Origin: Rhodoferax sp.
GTDB taxonomy: Bacteria; Pseudomonadota; Gammaproteobacteria; Burkholderiales; Burkholderiaceae_C
Direction: 5' to 3'
Assembly (NCBI GenBank): GCA_031291295.1
Contig: JARLJI010000102.1
Location: 62,001 to 126,000 of the forward strand
DNA length: 64,000 bases
The first letter of the stretch is position 1; the number at the start of each line of letters is the position of its first letter. Both the position numbers and the translations under genes were made by a program. The notes below the pieces were generated by a model. The model made no database searches. It was not told where the DNA came from and saw only the letters and a list, made by a program, of their open reading frames with translations. Shown here in pieces: positions 17,947 to 24,994 of this stretch.

Positions 17947-18354
17947 TTGGACCTGCAGAACCTCGCCTATGCGCTGACCCAGGTCGCCCACAACTTCGGT
18001 GCCGTGACCGTGGTCGCCGTGCCGCTCTACGTCGTCAGCGCCGGCCGGCCCGAGCGCGAGCGGCCTGTGCTCTGGCTGGTGCTGTCGGGATGGGGCGTGC
18101 AGATTGCCAGCGGCGCGCTGTTCGGGCTGGTCAGCTTGCATTTCTACAGCCAGTTGCCTGACATCCACGGCATCGCGGTTGCGGCGCTAGTCGTCAAGGT
18201 CCTGTGCGCGCTGGCGGCGGTTGCAGCGATCATCGTGTTGCTGCGCGCGCGCGCTGTGCGGATTGATCATCGCGCCGCCCTGATCTGGCGCATGCTGGCG
18301 GCGTTGGGCACGACCGCACTGGCGGCGGCCGCGTTTCTGCGCTGGTTCTCCTGA
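17947..18354 (+). CDS. Four-span membrane protein, hypothetical
   Basis: The 135-residue frame has about four hydrophobic segments (residues ~14-31, ~39-62, ~70-93, ~112-131). It starts with TTG only five bases after the preceding stop, which suggests coupling to the small exported protein. A conserved-looking His (VAHNFGAVTVVAVP) in the first span recalls the CopD/DUF2214 type of membrane protein, but that is speculation. It is the last gene before the low-GC island. Confidence 0.6.
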   Translation: MDLQNLAYALTQVAHNFGAVTVVAVPLYVVSAGRPERERPVLWLVLSGWGVQIASGALFGLVSLHFYSQLPDIHGIAVAALVVKVLCALAAVAAIIVLLRARAVRIDHRAALIWRMLAALGTTALAAAAFLRWFS

Positions 18355-18380
18355 GCGTGCGGGAGGCAAGACGACACATT

Positions 18381-18400
18381 GATACCAATTCGTTATTGGA
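18381..18400. repeat. Module-boundary repeat, copy 1
   Basis: GATACCAATTCGTTATTGG contains the small inverted repeat CCAAT/ATTGG. The minus-strand gene next to it takes its stop codon (TAA at 18393-18395) from this element. A nearly identical element at 22746-22765 gives arsA its stop in the same register. It marks the left edge of the low-GC island. Confidence 0.55.
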
Positions 18401-19085
18401 GTATCAAAGCCAACCGGGCGTCCACATTGATCGAGATCTCGGAAAGCAATTCAAGCTTTTCATCGGACAAAACGCTGTCGCCTTGCCATGCAAACAGGGC
18501 CTTGTCGCGTCGATCCAGCAACTGTCGTATCTCTTTGAGGTATAGCTGGGTCAACGATTCGATGACCGAATCGACAGCATTGTTGCCTGTGTCGAGCTTC
18601 ATGTCGGCCAACAGTTCAGACGTCAGGCCCGCGCTGAGCATCCTGTCGCCTGTCACCCAACTGTTGACTGTGAATAGCGTCGTCGGGATGCCCTTGGCAT
18701 CAAAGCCAATGGTCAGAAGGTGGCGGGTGTTTTGCGTTGTGGGCGGTTCGCCCGTCAACTTCGCAAATGCAGTCTCGCGGGCCGACCTGAGCCTTCGTTC
18801 CCACAGCTTGCGCCGCGCGAACAAATGGATGTGCCCGTGCTCGGACGCGTCCGGCCGATCCTCCGGGGAATGCGAGTGGTAGAACCAATGAAAGCCGCTG
18901 CCTTGGTCGATGGCATCGTCCTCAGGGTAGTGGCTCCACTGTTTCGGCATCTGACCGCCCAGCAAATCGCCAAACAGGTGGGATCCGCGCGCCGCCAGGC
19001 CCGCGTAGGTTGCAAGCAGGCGCAGGCAGGCCGCCCTCTCGTGGCTGTCGTTTGCCGGCGAGGAAAGACGGCCTGCCCTGCCCAT
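18393..19085 (-). CDS. Unknown protein with a His-rich core, partner of the Cys-rich peptide
   Basis: This 230-residue soluble protein is probably cytoplasmic, having no signal peptide. The notable feature is a dense His/aromatic stretch at about residues 66-91 (FHWFYHSHSPEDRP then HGHIHLFAR) that could bind metal. A second half (about 120-160) reads as a mixed alpha/beta domain with TTLFTVNSWVTGDR. ATG 19085 overlaps the stop of the upstream Cys-rich peptide gene (ATGA), so the two are translationally coupled. It may belong to a DUF6969-like family, but I cannot confirm that. By context it could modify, mature or regulate the peptide. It ends inside the boundary repeat at 18381-18400. Confidence 0.7.
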   Translation of the reverse strand: MGRAGRLSSPANDSHERAACLRLLATYAGLAARGSHLFGDLLGGQMPKQWSHYPEDDAIDQGSGFHWFYHSHSPEDRPDASEHGHIHLFARRKLWERRLRSARETAFAKLTGEPPTTQNTRHLLTIGFDAKGIPTTLFTVNSWVTGDRMLSAGLTSELLADMKLDTGNNAVDSVIESLTQLYLKEIRQLLDRRDKALFAWQGDSVLSDEKLELLSEISINVDARLALILQ

Positions 19086-19330
19086 CAGTTCTTCGGCGCG
19101 CACTTCGGCATGCACTTGGGCGCGCATTTCGCCGCGCTCTTCTTGGCGGCGCACTTACTCTGCTTCATGTCCTTGGCGCAGCACTTGCCCGCGCACTTCG
19201 CGCAGCACTTGGACATACCCGTCTTTGGCGCGCACTTGGCGCCGTCCTTCATGTCTTGGGCGGCTGCAGGCAAGGCGAGGGTTGCGGCGGTCAGGACCGC
19301 CAGGGATGCCATCTTGAAACGTGTGTTCAT
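19085..19330 (-). CDS. Exported Lys-Cys-rich low-complexity peptide
   Basis: The 81-residue precursor has a clear signal peptide (to AAAQ, about residue 25) and a mature part of about 56 residues built from KC and KCC units: ten cysteines in eight clusters, each preceded by Lys, separated by Ala, Pro, Met and Gly. There are no large hydrophobic residues, so it is unlikely to fold without metal, disulfides or modification. It resembles bufferin-type (BufA2-like) or metallothionein-like peptides in style, but no DUF692-type maturase lies nearby. AAGGA precedes ATG 19330, and an ECF-type promoter lies at 19382-19410. I infer extracytoplasmic metal binding. Confidence 0.75.
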   Translation of the reverse strand: MNTRFKMASLAVLTAATLALPAAAQDMKDGAKCAPKTGMSKCCAKCAGKCCAKDMKQSKCAAKKSAAKCAPKCMPKCAPKN

Positions 19331-19381
19331 TTCGATTCCTTGAGTTCGTTGATTTGGGTTGCGAGGTTGACCCTCGGAAGC

Positions 19382-19410
19382 TAAGAGGCAGCAACCATGC
19401 CATCGGGTTC
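19382..19410 (-). promoter_or_regulatory. ECF-sigma-type promoter of the Cys-rich peptide operon
   Basis: On the minus strand GAACCCG (19404-19410) and TCTTAG (19381-19386) are separated by 17 bases. Two other sites in this cluster (19536, 21736) have the same elements and spacing. The predicted start lies about 45 bases before the peptide gene. Confidence 0.65.
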
Positions 19411-19535
19411 GCAGCCACGAAAAAAATTCAACCGATGCAAAACAAGGCGAAATGTCCGAAGCCAGTTTCAAAACGGATTGAAATTTGTAAGGAATCAGAT
19501 TGTTTGGCGACCAATAAAAATATTTCAATATCCGC

Positions 19536-19564
19536 GAACCGTTTTGGCTGCCTGCCGCCTCTTA
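19536..19564 (+). promoter_or_regulatory. ECF-sigma-type promoter of the cytochrome/thioredoxin/CcdA operon
   Basis: GAACCGT (19536-19542), 17 bases, TCTTA (19560-19564). The preceding bases TATTTCAA and the block CGCGAACCGTTTTG are shared with the site at 21736. The start codon of the first gene is 26 bases downstream. Confidence 0.7.
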
Positions 19565-19589
19565 GCGGGAGAACCACCAAAGGATCGCC

Positions 19590-20015
19590 ATGCCCAAACT
19601 CTTGATTGCCTTGTTCGCCGCCGCCCACATCGCCTTCGCCATCCCGGCCGCGTTCGCGGCGGATGACCCCGGCGCCCAGATTACCCGGCCGGCTGGATAC
19701 AAGCCGATGGCGGGGGATGCCGCCTTGGGCGAAAGACTCTTCAATGACGCCAGGCTTTCCACCAACGGCATGAGTTGCGCGAGCTGCCACGCCAATCATG
19801 GCGCCTTTCAGGCCAGCTTCGCCAAGCCCTATCCGCATACCGTCGCCATGGCCAAGGAACAACTGGGCCGGAAAACGGTCTACCTCGACGAAATGATCCA
19901 AGGCTGCATGGTCATGCCCATGGCGGCCAAGCCGCTGCCTTGGGACTCCAAGGAGCTGGCGGGACTCACCGCCTACCTGCTGACCGTTCAAAAGACATTC
20001 AAACCATCCCACTAA
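19590..20015 (+). CDS. Exported class I cytochrome c
   Basis: The 141-residue protein has a signal peptide (ending near AFA|ADD) and one CASCH haem-binding motif in MSCASCHANHGAF (around residues 61-73). The likely axial Met is in the C-terminal IQGCMVMPMAAKPLPW segment. It should carry electrons in the periplasm. AAGGA precedes ATG 19590. It is the first gene of a tight operon with a periplasmic thioredoxin and a CcdA-like membrane protein. An extra Cys next to the Met region (QGCMVM) is unusual and might serve redox chemistry. Confidence 0.85.
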   Translation: MPKLLIALFAAAHIAFAIPAAFAADDPGAQITRPAGYKPMAGDAALGERLFNDARLSTNGMSCASCHANHGAFQASFAKPYPHTVAMAKEQLGRKTVYLDEMIQGCMVMPMAAKPLPWDSKELAGLTAYLLTVQKTFKPSH

Positions 20016-20032
20016 CCTCCAAGGACACTTCC

Positions 20033-20419
20033 ATGAAACTTACCAAAACCGCCGCCCTGCTTGCCCTGTCCTCGATCATGTCGATGGCCATGGCCGGAGA
20101 GATCAAGCCGTTCAACCAACAGGACTTCGACAAGTTGACCCATGACGGCAAGCCCGTGGTGCTGGACATCAGCGCGACGTGGTGCCCGACCTGCAAGGCG
20201 CAAAAACCCATCATCGACGGCCTGATGAAGCAGCGCGCCTACAAGGACGTGACGCTCATGGGCATCGACTTCGACTCGGCCAAGCCCACGCTCAAGAAGT
20301 TCAAGGTGACGATGCAGAGCACGCTGGTGGCGTTCAAGGGCGACAAGGAAGTGGGACGTTCGGTGGGCGACACCACGTCCGAAGGCCTTGAAGCACTCGT
20401 GAAGAAGACAGTCAACTGA
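20033..20419 (+). CDS. Periplasmic thioredoxin-fold protein
   Basis: The 128-residue protein has a short signal peptide (to AMA, residue ~21) and a thioredoxin fold with the active site ATWCPTCKAQKP (around residues 50-61). CPTC suggests a reducing or metal-handling role. The cis-Pro position of classical thioredoxins is replaced (VTMQSTLVAF), which is atypical. The start of the next gene shares one base with its stop (TGATG), so it is coupled to the CcdA-like protein, its probable electron donor. Confidence 0.85.
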   Translation: MKLTKTAALLALSSIMSMAMAGEIKPFNQQDFDKLTHDGKPVVLDISATWCPTCKAQKPIIDGLMKQRAYKDVTLMGIDFDSAKPTLKKFKVTMQSTLVAFKGDKEVGRSVGDTTSEGLEALVKKTVN

Positions 20420-21147
20420 TGGAGTTCGGACTCGGCTCCTACGGCTTTGGCATTCTGGCGGGGCTGCTATCGACGCTCTCGCCTTGCGTGCTGCCGATCA
20501 TCCCAATCCTGCTGGGGTCGGCGGCGAATGCGCACCCGCGCGCACCCTTGGCCTTGGCCGGGGGACTCGCTATCTCCTATGCCATCATCGGCACGGGCTT
20601 GGCGTGGGCTGGCGCCGCATTGGACCTTGACGCCTCGATATTTCGGAACGTGGGCGCTGCCATCCTTGGCCTGCTCGGTTTCGTGCTGATGTCGGGCAGT
20701 TTGCAGCAACGCTTTGCATCGGCCACTTCCGGCATTGGGGACGCGGGCAACAACCTGCTCTCACGCATGAACCTCGACGGCCTCTGGGGCCAATTTGCCA
20801 TCGGCCTTGTGCTGGGTGTCGTATGGAGCCCATGCGTGGGGCCGACATTGGGAGCGGCCGTGGTGCTCGCCAGCCAAGGTTCCCACCTTCCCCAAGTCGC
20901 CCTGCTCATGGGCGTCTTTGGCATCGGGGCGGCGCTTCCAATCGTTGTCCTCGCATACGTCAGCCGCAGCGCCATGGCAAAGATGCGCGGCAAGCTCATG
21001 CAAGCGGGCAAGACCGGCAAGATGGTTTTGGGCGCCATCATGATCGCCTTGGCGGCCATGATCCTTTCCGGGGCCGACAAGCCGATCGAATCCTGGCTGG
21101 TGGACCACTCGCCCGCTTGGCTCACCAAATTGACAACGCGCTACTAA
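20419..21147 (+). CDS. CcdA/DsbD-like transmembrane thiol reductase
   Basis: The 242-residue membrane protein has about six spans and the two Cys motifs of the CcdA family: STLSPCVLPIIPILLG in the first span and VVWSPCVGPTLGAA in the fourth. These form the redox pair that passes electrons from cytoplasmic thioredoxin to a periplasmic thiol protein. The obvious acceptor is the thioredoxin encoded directly upstream. It lacks the extra periplasmic domains of full DsbD. The pair probably keeps cysteines reduced, perhaps those of the Cys-rich peptide or of the cytochrome. Confidence 0.88.
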   Translation: MEFGLGSYGFGILAGLLSTLSPCVLPIIPILLGSAANAHPRAPLALAGGLAISYAIIGTGLAWAGAALDLDASIFRNVGAAILGLLGFVLMSGSLQQRFASATSGIGDAGNNLLSRMNLDGLWGQFAIGLVLGVVWSPCVGPTLGAAVVLASQGSHLPQVALLMGVFGIGAALPIVVLAYVSRSAMAKMRGKLMQAGKTGKMVLGAIMIALAAMILSGADKPIESWLVDHSPAWLTKLTTRY

Positions 21148-21181
21148 TCCTGTTATCTGAACAACTATCGAAAGGACTTTC

Positions 21182-21700
21182 ATGAAAACCACAAAGGCAA
21201 ACCTGATCAAGCTCGTTGCGCTCACGACTTTCGCGGCGGCATTGGCGGCAGGACCGGCCATGGCCGATCCTCTCAGCGTGCAGGCCACCATGGTCCCCAA
21301 GGAACAGATCAAGCTCGACTTCAAGGACGGCTCGGGCCACTTTGTATTGATGGTGCGCCGAGAAGGCAATGCAGCCGGTTCCGGCCTGCTTGACGGCGCC
21401 CAGTTCGTTGAATTCGGCCGCCATGACATCGTGCCTGGCGTCTCCGGCGACCCTTCGGGATATCTCGTCGCCACCAAGGGCGAGGGCAACGTCGCCTACA
21501 TCAAGTGGACCGTGCGCGCGATCTTCCTGCCTGGCAAGGATGGCAAGCCAGAGCTCAATGACCACGGCTTCTGGGAAGTGGTCTCCGGCACCGGCAGCTT
21601 CAAGGGCCTCAAGGGAGCTGGCACCCTGCACATCAAATCCGCCAACCCGACCGACCGCATCTTCATCCTCGACGGCAATCTCGTGGCCGCCCAGATGTAA
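21182..21700 (+). CDS. Exported protein with allene-oxide-cyclase-barrel-like sequence
   Basis: The 172-residue protein has a signal peptide (ending near AMA|DPL) and a beta-rich body with FVEFGRHDIVPGVSGDPSGYLVATKGEGN and a GFWEVVSGTGSFKGLKGAGTL segment. The last motif resembles the closing part of small lipocalin/allene oxide cyclase barrels, in which 'GTGxFxGxxGxG' is typical. No cysteines are seen, so it is not part of the thiol relay itself. It is 34 bases after the CcdA gene with AAAGGA as ribosome-binding site and probably belongs to that operon. Function unknown. Confidence 0.7.
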   Translation: MKTTKANLIKLVALTTFAAALAAGPAMADPLSVQATMVPKEQIKLDFKDGSGHFVLMVRREGNAAGSGLLDGAQFVEFGRHDIVPGVSGDPSGYLVATKGEGNVAYIKWTVRAIFLPGKDGKPELNDHGFWEVVSGTGSFKGLKGAGTLHIKSANPTDRIFILDGNLVAAQM

Positions 21701-21735
21701 ACCAAGCAAGGCAACATGTTTATTTCAACTCCCGC

Positions 21736-21764
21736 GAACCGTTTTGCGAACCAGCAGCCTCTTA
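21736..21764 (+). promoter_or_regulatory. ECF-sigma-type promoter of the DUF2892-sigma operon
   Basis: GAACCGT (21736-21742), 17 bases, TCTTA (21760-21764). The CGCGAACCGTTTTG block matches the site at 19536 exactly. As it precedes the sigma gene's own operon, it implies positive autoregulation. Confidence 0.7.
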
Positions 21765-21811
21765 GTCTGCGAGGGCTGTCCTCACACACCAACGGATCAA
21801 AGGAGATCAAC

Positions 21812-22018
21812 ATGTTCTACGTTAAAAATGTCCCTGCCTGGGAGCGCGTTCTTCGCATCGTCATGGGCCTGATGGCTCTGGGTTTCGCCGCCATGAGTTG
21901 GGGCAGCCCTCTGGCGGTCGGCGCCGGCGTCATGGGCGCCATACTGTCGATGACCGGCCTCTTCGGTTTTTGCCCGATGTGCGCCATGGCCGGACGCAAG
22001 CTCGACAAGGAGGCGTAA
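21812..22018 (+). CDS. Small two-span membrane protein, DUF2892 (YgaP-like) family
   Basis: The 68-residue protein matches DUF2892: an N-terminal amphipathic start (MFYVKNVPAWERVLRIVMG) and two membrane spans with a LFGFCPMCAMAG end. Two cysteines (FCPMC) lie at the end of the second span, facing one side of the membrane. AAAGGAG precedes ATG 21812. It lies two bases before the sigma gene and shares its mRNA. The CPMC motif makes a thiol or metal-sensing role possible, but nothing in the sequence proves it. Confidence 0.75.
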   Translation: MFYVKNVPAWERVLRIVMGLMALGFAAMSWGSPLAVGAGVMGAILSMTGLFGFCPMCAMAGRKLDKEA

Positions 22019-22020
22019 CG

Positions 22021-22581
22021 ATGTCGGCCAGCGGAACCGTCGAAAGGGATAGCTTGATCCTCGCCGCGCAGACGGGAGACCCGGTCGCCATTGGCCGCCT
22101 GCTCGCCGTCTGCCAGGCCGACGCCCGCCGCTACGCCCGCAGGCACTGCCAAGTGAGCGACGTGGATGATGCAGTCCAAGAGTCGCTCTTGGTCATCTCG
22201 CGCAAGGTCAAGGGGCTCAAAGCAGCGGCCGCCTTCTCCTCGTGGCTCTTCACCGTCATCAAGCGCGAATGCCGAAAGCTCGAACGCATGATGTTCAAAA
22301 CCGACGCGCTCGACGAGGACAAGGCGGAGCACCAACTGCTTTGCAAGACCGACAATGACCTGCGCATCGACCTTGCCGCCGCTTTGGAGTCGCTGCCCGC
22401 GCATTACCTCGAAGTGGTGTTGCTCCGGGATTTTGAAGAGCTCACCATCGCGGAAATTGCAGATCGCCTTGGCGAACGGGACGGCGCCATCAAAAGCCGC
22501 CTGCACCGCGCCCGCGAATTGGTGCGCGAATACATGATTGGTCCGACTGCCACACCCGGGAAAACGAAAGACTCCCCGTGA
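22021..22581 (+). CDS. ECF-family RNA polymerase sigma factor
   Basis: The 186-residue protein has sigma region 2 (ADARRYARRHCQVSDVDDAVQESLL, with the DDAVQE core motif) and region 4 (LESLPAHYLEVVLLRDFEELTIAEIADRLGERDGAIKSRLHRAR, a helix-turn-helix). There is no region 3, so it is an ECF sigma. An excellent ribosome-binding site (AAGGAGG) sits at the end of the DUF2892 gene. No zinc-finger or DUF1109-type anti-sigma gene lies next to it. Three matching promoter-like sites in the cluster make it the likely local regulator. Confidence 0.88.
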   Translation: MSASGTVERDSLILAAQTGDPVAIGRLLAVCQADARRYARRHCQVSDVDDAVQESLLVISRKVKGLKAAAAFSSWLFTVIKRECRKLERMMFKTDALDEDKAEHQLLCKTDNDLRIDLAAALESLPAHYLEVVLLRDFEELTIAEIADRLGERDGAIKSRLHRARELVREYMIGPTATPGKTKDSP

Positions 22582-22745
22582 CCCATCAACCGTTGATGGC
22601 GAGTCAACCCGGCTTGCAGCAAACCACCTCGATGAAGCTATAGGCCCCTCAGTTGTGTAGATAAAAGACGGCAGTATTGGGTGATTTCCGGCACTGTGCG
22701 GCAATAGCTTGTTAGGCCTTCGAGAGACCAAAAACCGGGACCCAA

Positions 22746-22765
22746 ATACCGATTCGTTATTGGGG
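22746..22765. repeat. Module-boundary repeat, copy 2
   Basis: AATACCGATTCGTTATTGGG differs from copy 1 (18381) at only a few positions. The arsA stop (TAA at 22757-22759) lies at the same place in the element as the stop of the 18393 gene in copy 1. The 164 bases between the sigma gene and this element hold no gene I can support. Confidence 0.55.
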
Positions 22766-24523
22766 TGTGGAGTTGAGCAGCGCCTCAACTGCGGCCACTC
22801 CAACCGGCGGTTGGGCTGCCCACGGGACCATGAACACCTCATGTGTCGCATATTTCCTGACCCGCTCAATCTGCTTTCTCTCACCCTCCAAACGAGCGTG
22901 AAGCAAAGGGTCCTGCGTATCAGTCGCCATCAGTGATTTGTTGAGCACCCATGCGAACGGCTCGATCTTGGCCCTGCGCAGGTCATCTTGCAGCGCCGCC
23001 GCTTGCGAGACTGGCGTCTCTTCGGGCAACGTCACCAGAATGATCTTGGTGTAATCAGCGTCCTGAAGCCGCATCAAGGGCGTAACGATTCGGCCAGAGC
23101 CCTTGCCTTCAAATTCCCTGACCATCTGGCGGTGGTAGGCCCCAGTGGCATCCATCAGCAATAACGAGTGGCCGGTGGGTGCGGTGTCGAGCACCACAAA
23201 CGAGCTTCTGGCCTGCGACACCACATGAGAGAAAGCATGGAAGACCGCGACCTCCTCGGTGCAAGGCGAGCGCAGGTCTTCTATGAGCAAATCCTTCTCA
23301 GCGGGGGTCATGCCAGGAGACTTCGCCGCCACGATCTTGTCCACGTATTTCTGGGTCTCCGCCTTGGGGTCTATGCGCCCGACAGACAAACCGGGGACCT
23401 CGCCATTGAGCGTCACCGCCAAATGAGCCGCAGGATCGGTGGTGCTTAGATGCACGGACTTTCCGCTCTTGACCAAACCCAACGCGATTGCTGCGGCGAT
23501 GGTGGTTTTGCCGACCCCGCCTTTGCCCATCACCATGATCAATCCGCGCTCGCCTTTCGCAAGTTTGGCGACCAACTCGGACAGCTTGCGGTGGTCGAAA
23601 CGCGACTCATGAACCACAACTTTCGATACTTCCGTTGGAAGTGGCGACAAGAGCCCGCGAAGCGCTGCCAGCCCAACCGAATCGACCGCCCGCAGCGGAA
23701 TCATGTCAACTGTCATTGATCGCAATTGCATGGGAATTTCGTTCACAGCTTTTTGCCCCAAAGCCTCAATGGCCTTGGCAATCGGGTCGTCGCCACTTGC
23801 CTTAAACACCGCGTTCACAACCAGTCGCTGATTGGACAAGCCAAGCTCACGCAGTTCGTCGGATGACCGTGCCGCTTCATTGAGCGCTCCGGCATCGGGA
23901 CGCGCCACCAGAACGATGGTCGTCAGCGCTGCATTGTTGAGGGACGCCAACGCTTGATTGAAAAGTTGCTCTTGCATTTTCAAGCCAGAGTGCGGCCCGA
24001 GGCAAGAAGCGCCACGGTCATTCCCATTCAGAAATCCACTCCAAGCCTTTGGCAGGCTTAGAAGTCGCAGAGTGTGGCCGGTTGGCGCAGTATCGAACAC
24101 CACATGGTCATAGGCTGCGCCCCCTCGCGAAAGCAAGTTGGAAAACTCATCGAAGGTGGCAATTTCCGTGGTGCAAGCGCCCGAAAGCTGCTCGCGCACA
24201 GTCGATACGTCCTCGGCGCTTGCTTGCGGCCCCATCTGTTCGACAACGCGTGAGCGGTAGCTTTGAGCGGCCGCGTCAGGGTCGATGTTCAAAACCGACA
24301 TGCCGGGAGCGCCGGGCACCGCCACGGGCTGATTGCTCAGCTCGATGCCGAGCATTTCACCAAGGTTGGACGCTGCATCCGTGCTGACCAACAAGACCTT
24401 CTTGCCCGAGTCGGCCAGCGCAATCGACACCGACGTCGACACCGACGTTTTGCCGACCCCGCCTTTGCCGGTAAAGAACAAATACTTGGTTGGAGCGTCG
24501 AGAAGAGTGAAATGGGATGGCAT
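22757..24523 (-). CDS. arsA: Arsenite-translocating ATPase ArsA
   Basis: The 588-residue protein has two homologous ATPase halves, each with a P-loop (GKGGVGKTS near residue 20 and GKGGVGKTT near residue 336) and a DTAPTGH signature. Cysteines corresponding to the As(III)-binding site are present (GACTTEIA, GASCLGPHSG, RSPCTEEVA). ArsA drives arsenite efflux together with a membrane pump and receives As(III) from ArsD in known systems. No arsD is seen and the pump here is of Acr3 type. It diverges from arsR with 126 bases in between, presumably under shared ArsR control. Confidence 0.93.
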   Translation of the reverse strand: MPSHFTLLDAPTKYLFFTGKGGVGKTSVSTSVSIALADSGKKVLLVSTDAASNLGEMLGIELSNQPVAVPGAPGMSVLNIDPDAAAQSYRSRVVEQMGPQASAEDVSTVREQLSGACTTEIATFDEFSNLLSRGGAAYDHVVFDTAPTGHTLRLLSLPKAWSGFLNGNDRGASCLGPHSGLKMQEQLFNQALASLNNAALTTIVLVARPDAGALNEAARSSDELRELGLSNQRLVVNAVFKASGDDPIAKAIEALGQKAVNEIPMQLRSMTVDMIPLRAVDSVGLAALRGLLSPLPTEVSKVVVHESRFDHRKLSELVAKLAKGERGLIMVMGKGGVGKTTIAAAIALGLVKSGKSVHLSTTDPAAHLAVTLNGEVPGLSVGRIDPKAETQKYVDKIVAAKSPGMTPAEKDLLIEDLRSPCTEEVAVFHAFSHVVSQARSSFVVLDTAPTGHSLLLMDATGAYHRQMVREFEGKGSGRIVTPLMRLQDADYTKIILVTLPEETPVSQAAALQDDLRRAKIEPFAWVLNKSLMATDTQDPLLHARLEGERKQIERVRKYATHEVFMVPWAAQPPVGVAAVEALLNSTPQ

Positions 24524-24615
24524 GGGTTTCCTTATTCCGATGGTTGTCGCAAAGCCTGGCTCGGACTGTTTGCCAGATCACTTTGGAGGACTTCAATAAG
24601 ACAATAAAAGCACTT

Positions 24616-24639
24616 TACAACAATTCAATTATCGTTGTA
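24616..24639. promoter_or_regulatory. Candidate ArsR operator
   Basis: TACAAC (24616-24621) and GTTGTA (24634-24639) form an inverted repeat with a 12-base spacer, ten bases before the arsR start in the AT-rich divergent arsA/arsR intergenic region. Confidence 0.5.
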
Positions 24640-24649
24640 TAGTTGTCTC

Positions 24650-24973
24650 ATGAAAGAAATAGACGTTGTGCGCTCCCTCGCTGCCTTGGCCCAGGAAGTG
24701 CGCCTGCGAGTCTTCCGCGCGTTGGTCGTGACAGGCAATGACGGCCTCACTCCGGGAATTCTGGCCGAACAACTGGAGGTCGCGCCCAACACGCTGTCCT
24801 TCCACCTCAAAGAGCTCGTCCACTCCGGGCTCATCAGCCAGGAGCGGCAAGGGCGCAACCTGATCTATCGCGCGTCGTTCGCCACCATGAACGAACTGCT
24901 GAGCTACCTCACTGAAAACTGCTGCCAGGGAGCCGCTTGCCTCAGCCCAGCGGCGGCGGCTTGCGACTGCTAA
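24650..24973 (+). CDS. arsR: ArsR-family arsenite-responsive repressor
   Basis: The 107-residue winged-helix repressor has the recognition part VAPNTLSFHLKELVHSGLI. The classical CVC motif in the DNA-binding helix is absent; instead cysteines cluster near the C-terminus (Cys91, Cys92, Cys97, and a final CDC). This is like the Acidithiobacillus-type ArsR with a C-terminal As(III) site. ATG 24650 is preferred over an in-frame ATG 15 bases earlier because it gives the standard start (MKEIDVVRSLAALAQEVRL). It leads the arsR-arsI-arsC-acr3-arsC' operon. Confidence 0.9.
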   Translation: MKEIDVVRSLAALAQEVRLRVFRALVVTGNDGLTPGILAEQLEVAPNTLSFHLKELVHSGLISQERQGRNLIYRASFATMNELLSYLTENCCQGAACLSPAAAACDC

Positions 24974-24994
24974 ACCCACACCAAGGAGAACCCC

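Noticed and set aside
21812-22018. DUF2892 protein annotated as anti-sigma factor
   Set aside because: Only adjacency and a Cys pair support it; no anti-sigma domain is visible, so the call stays with the family name.
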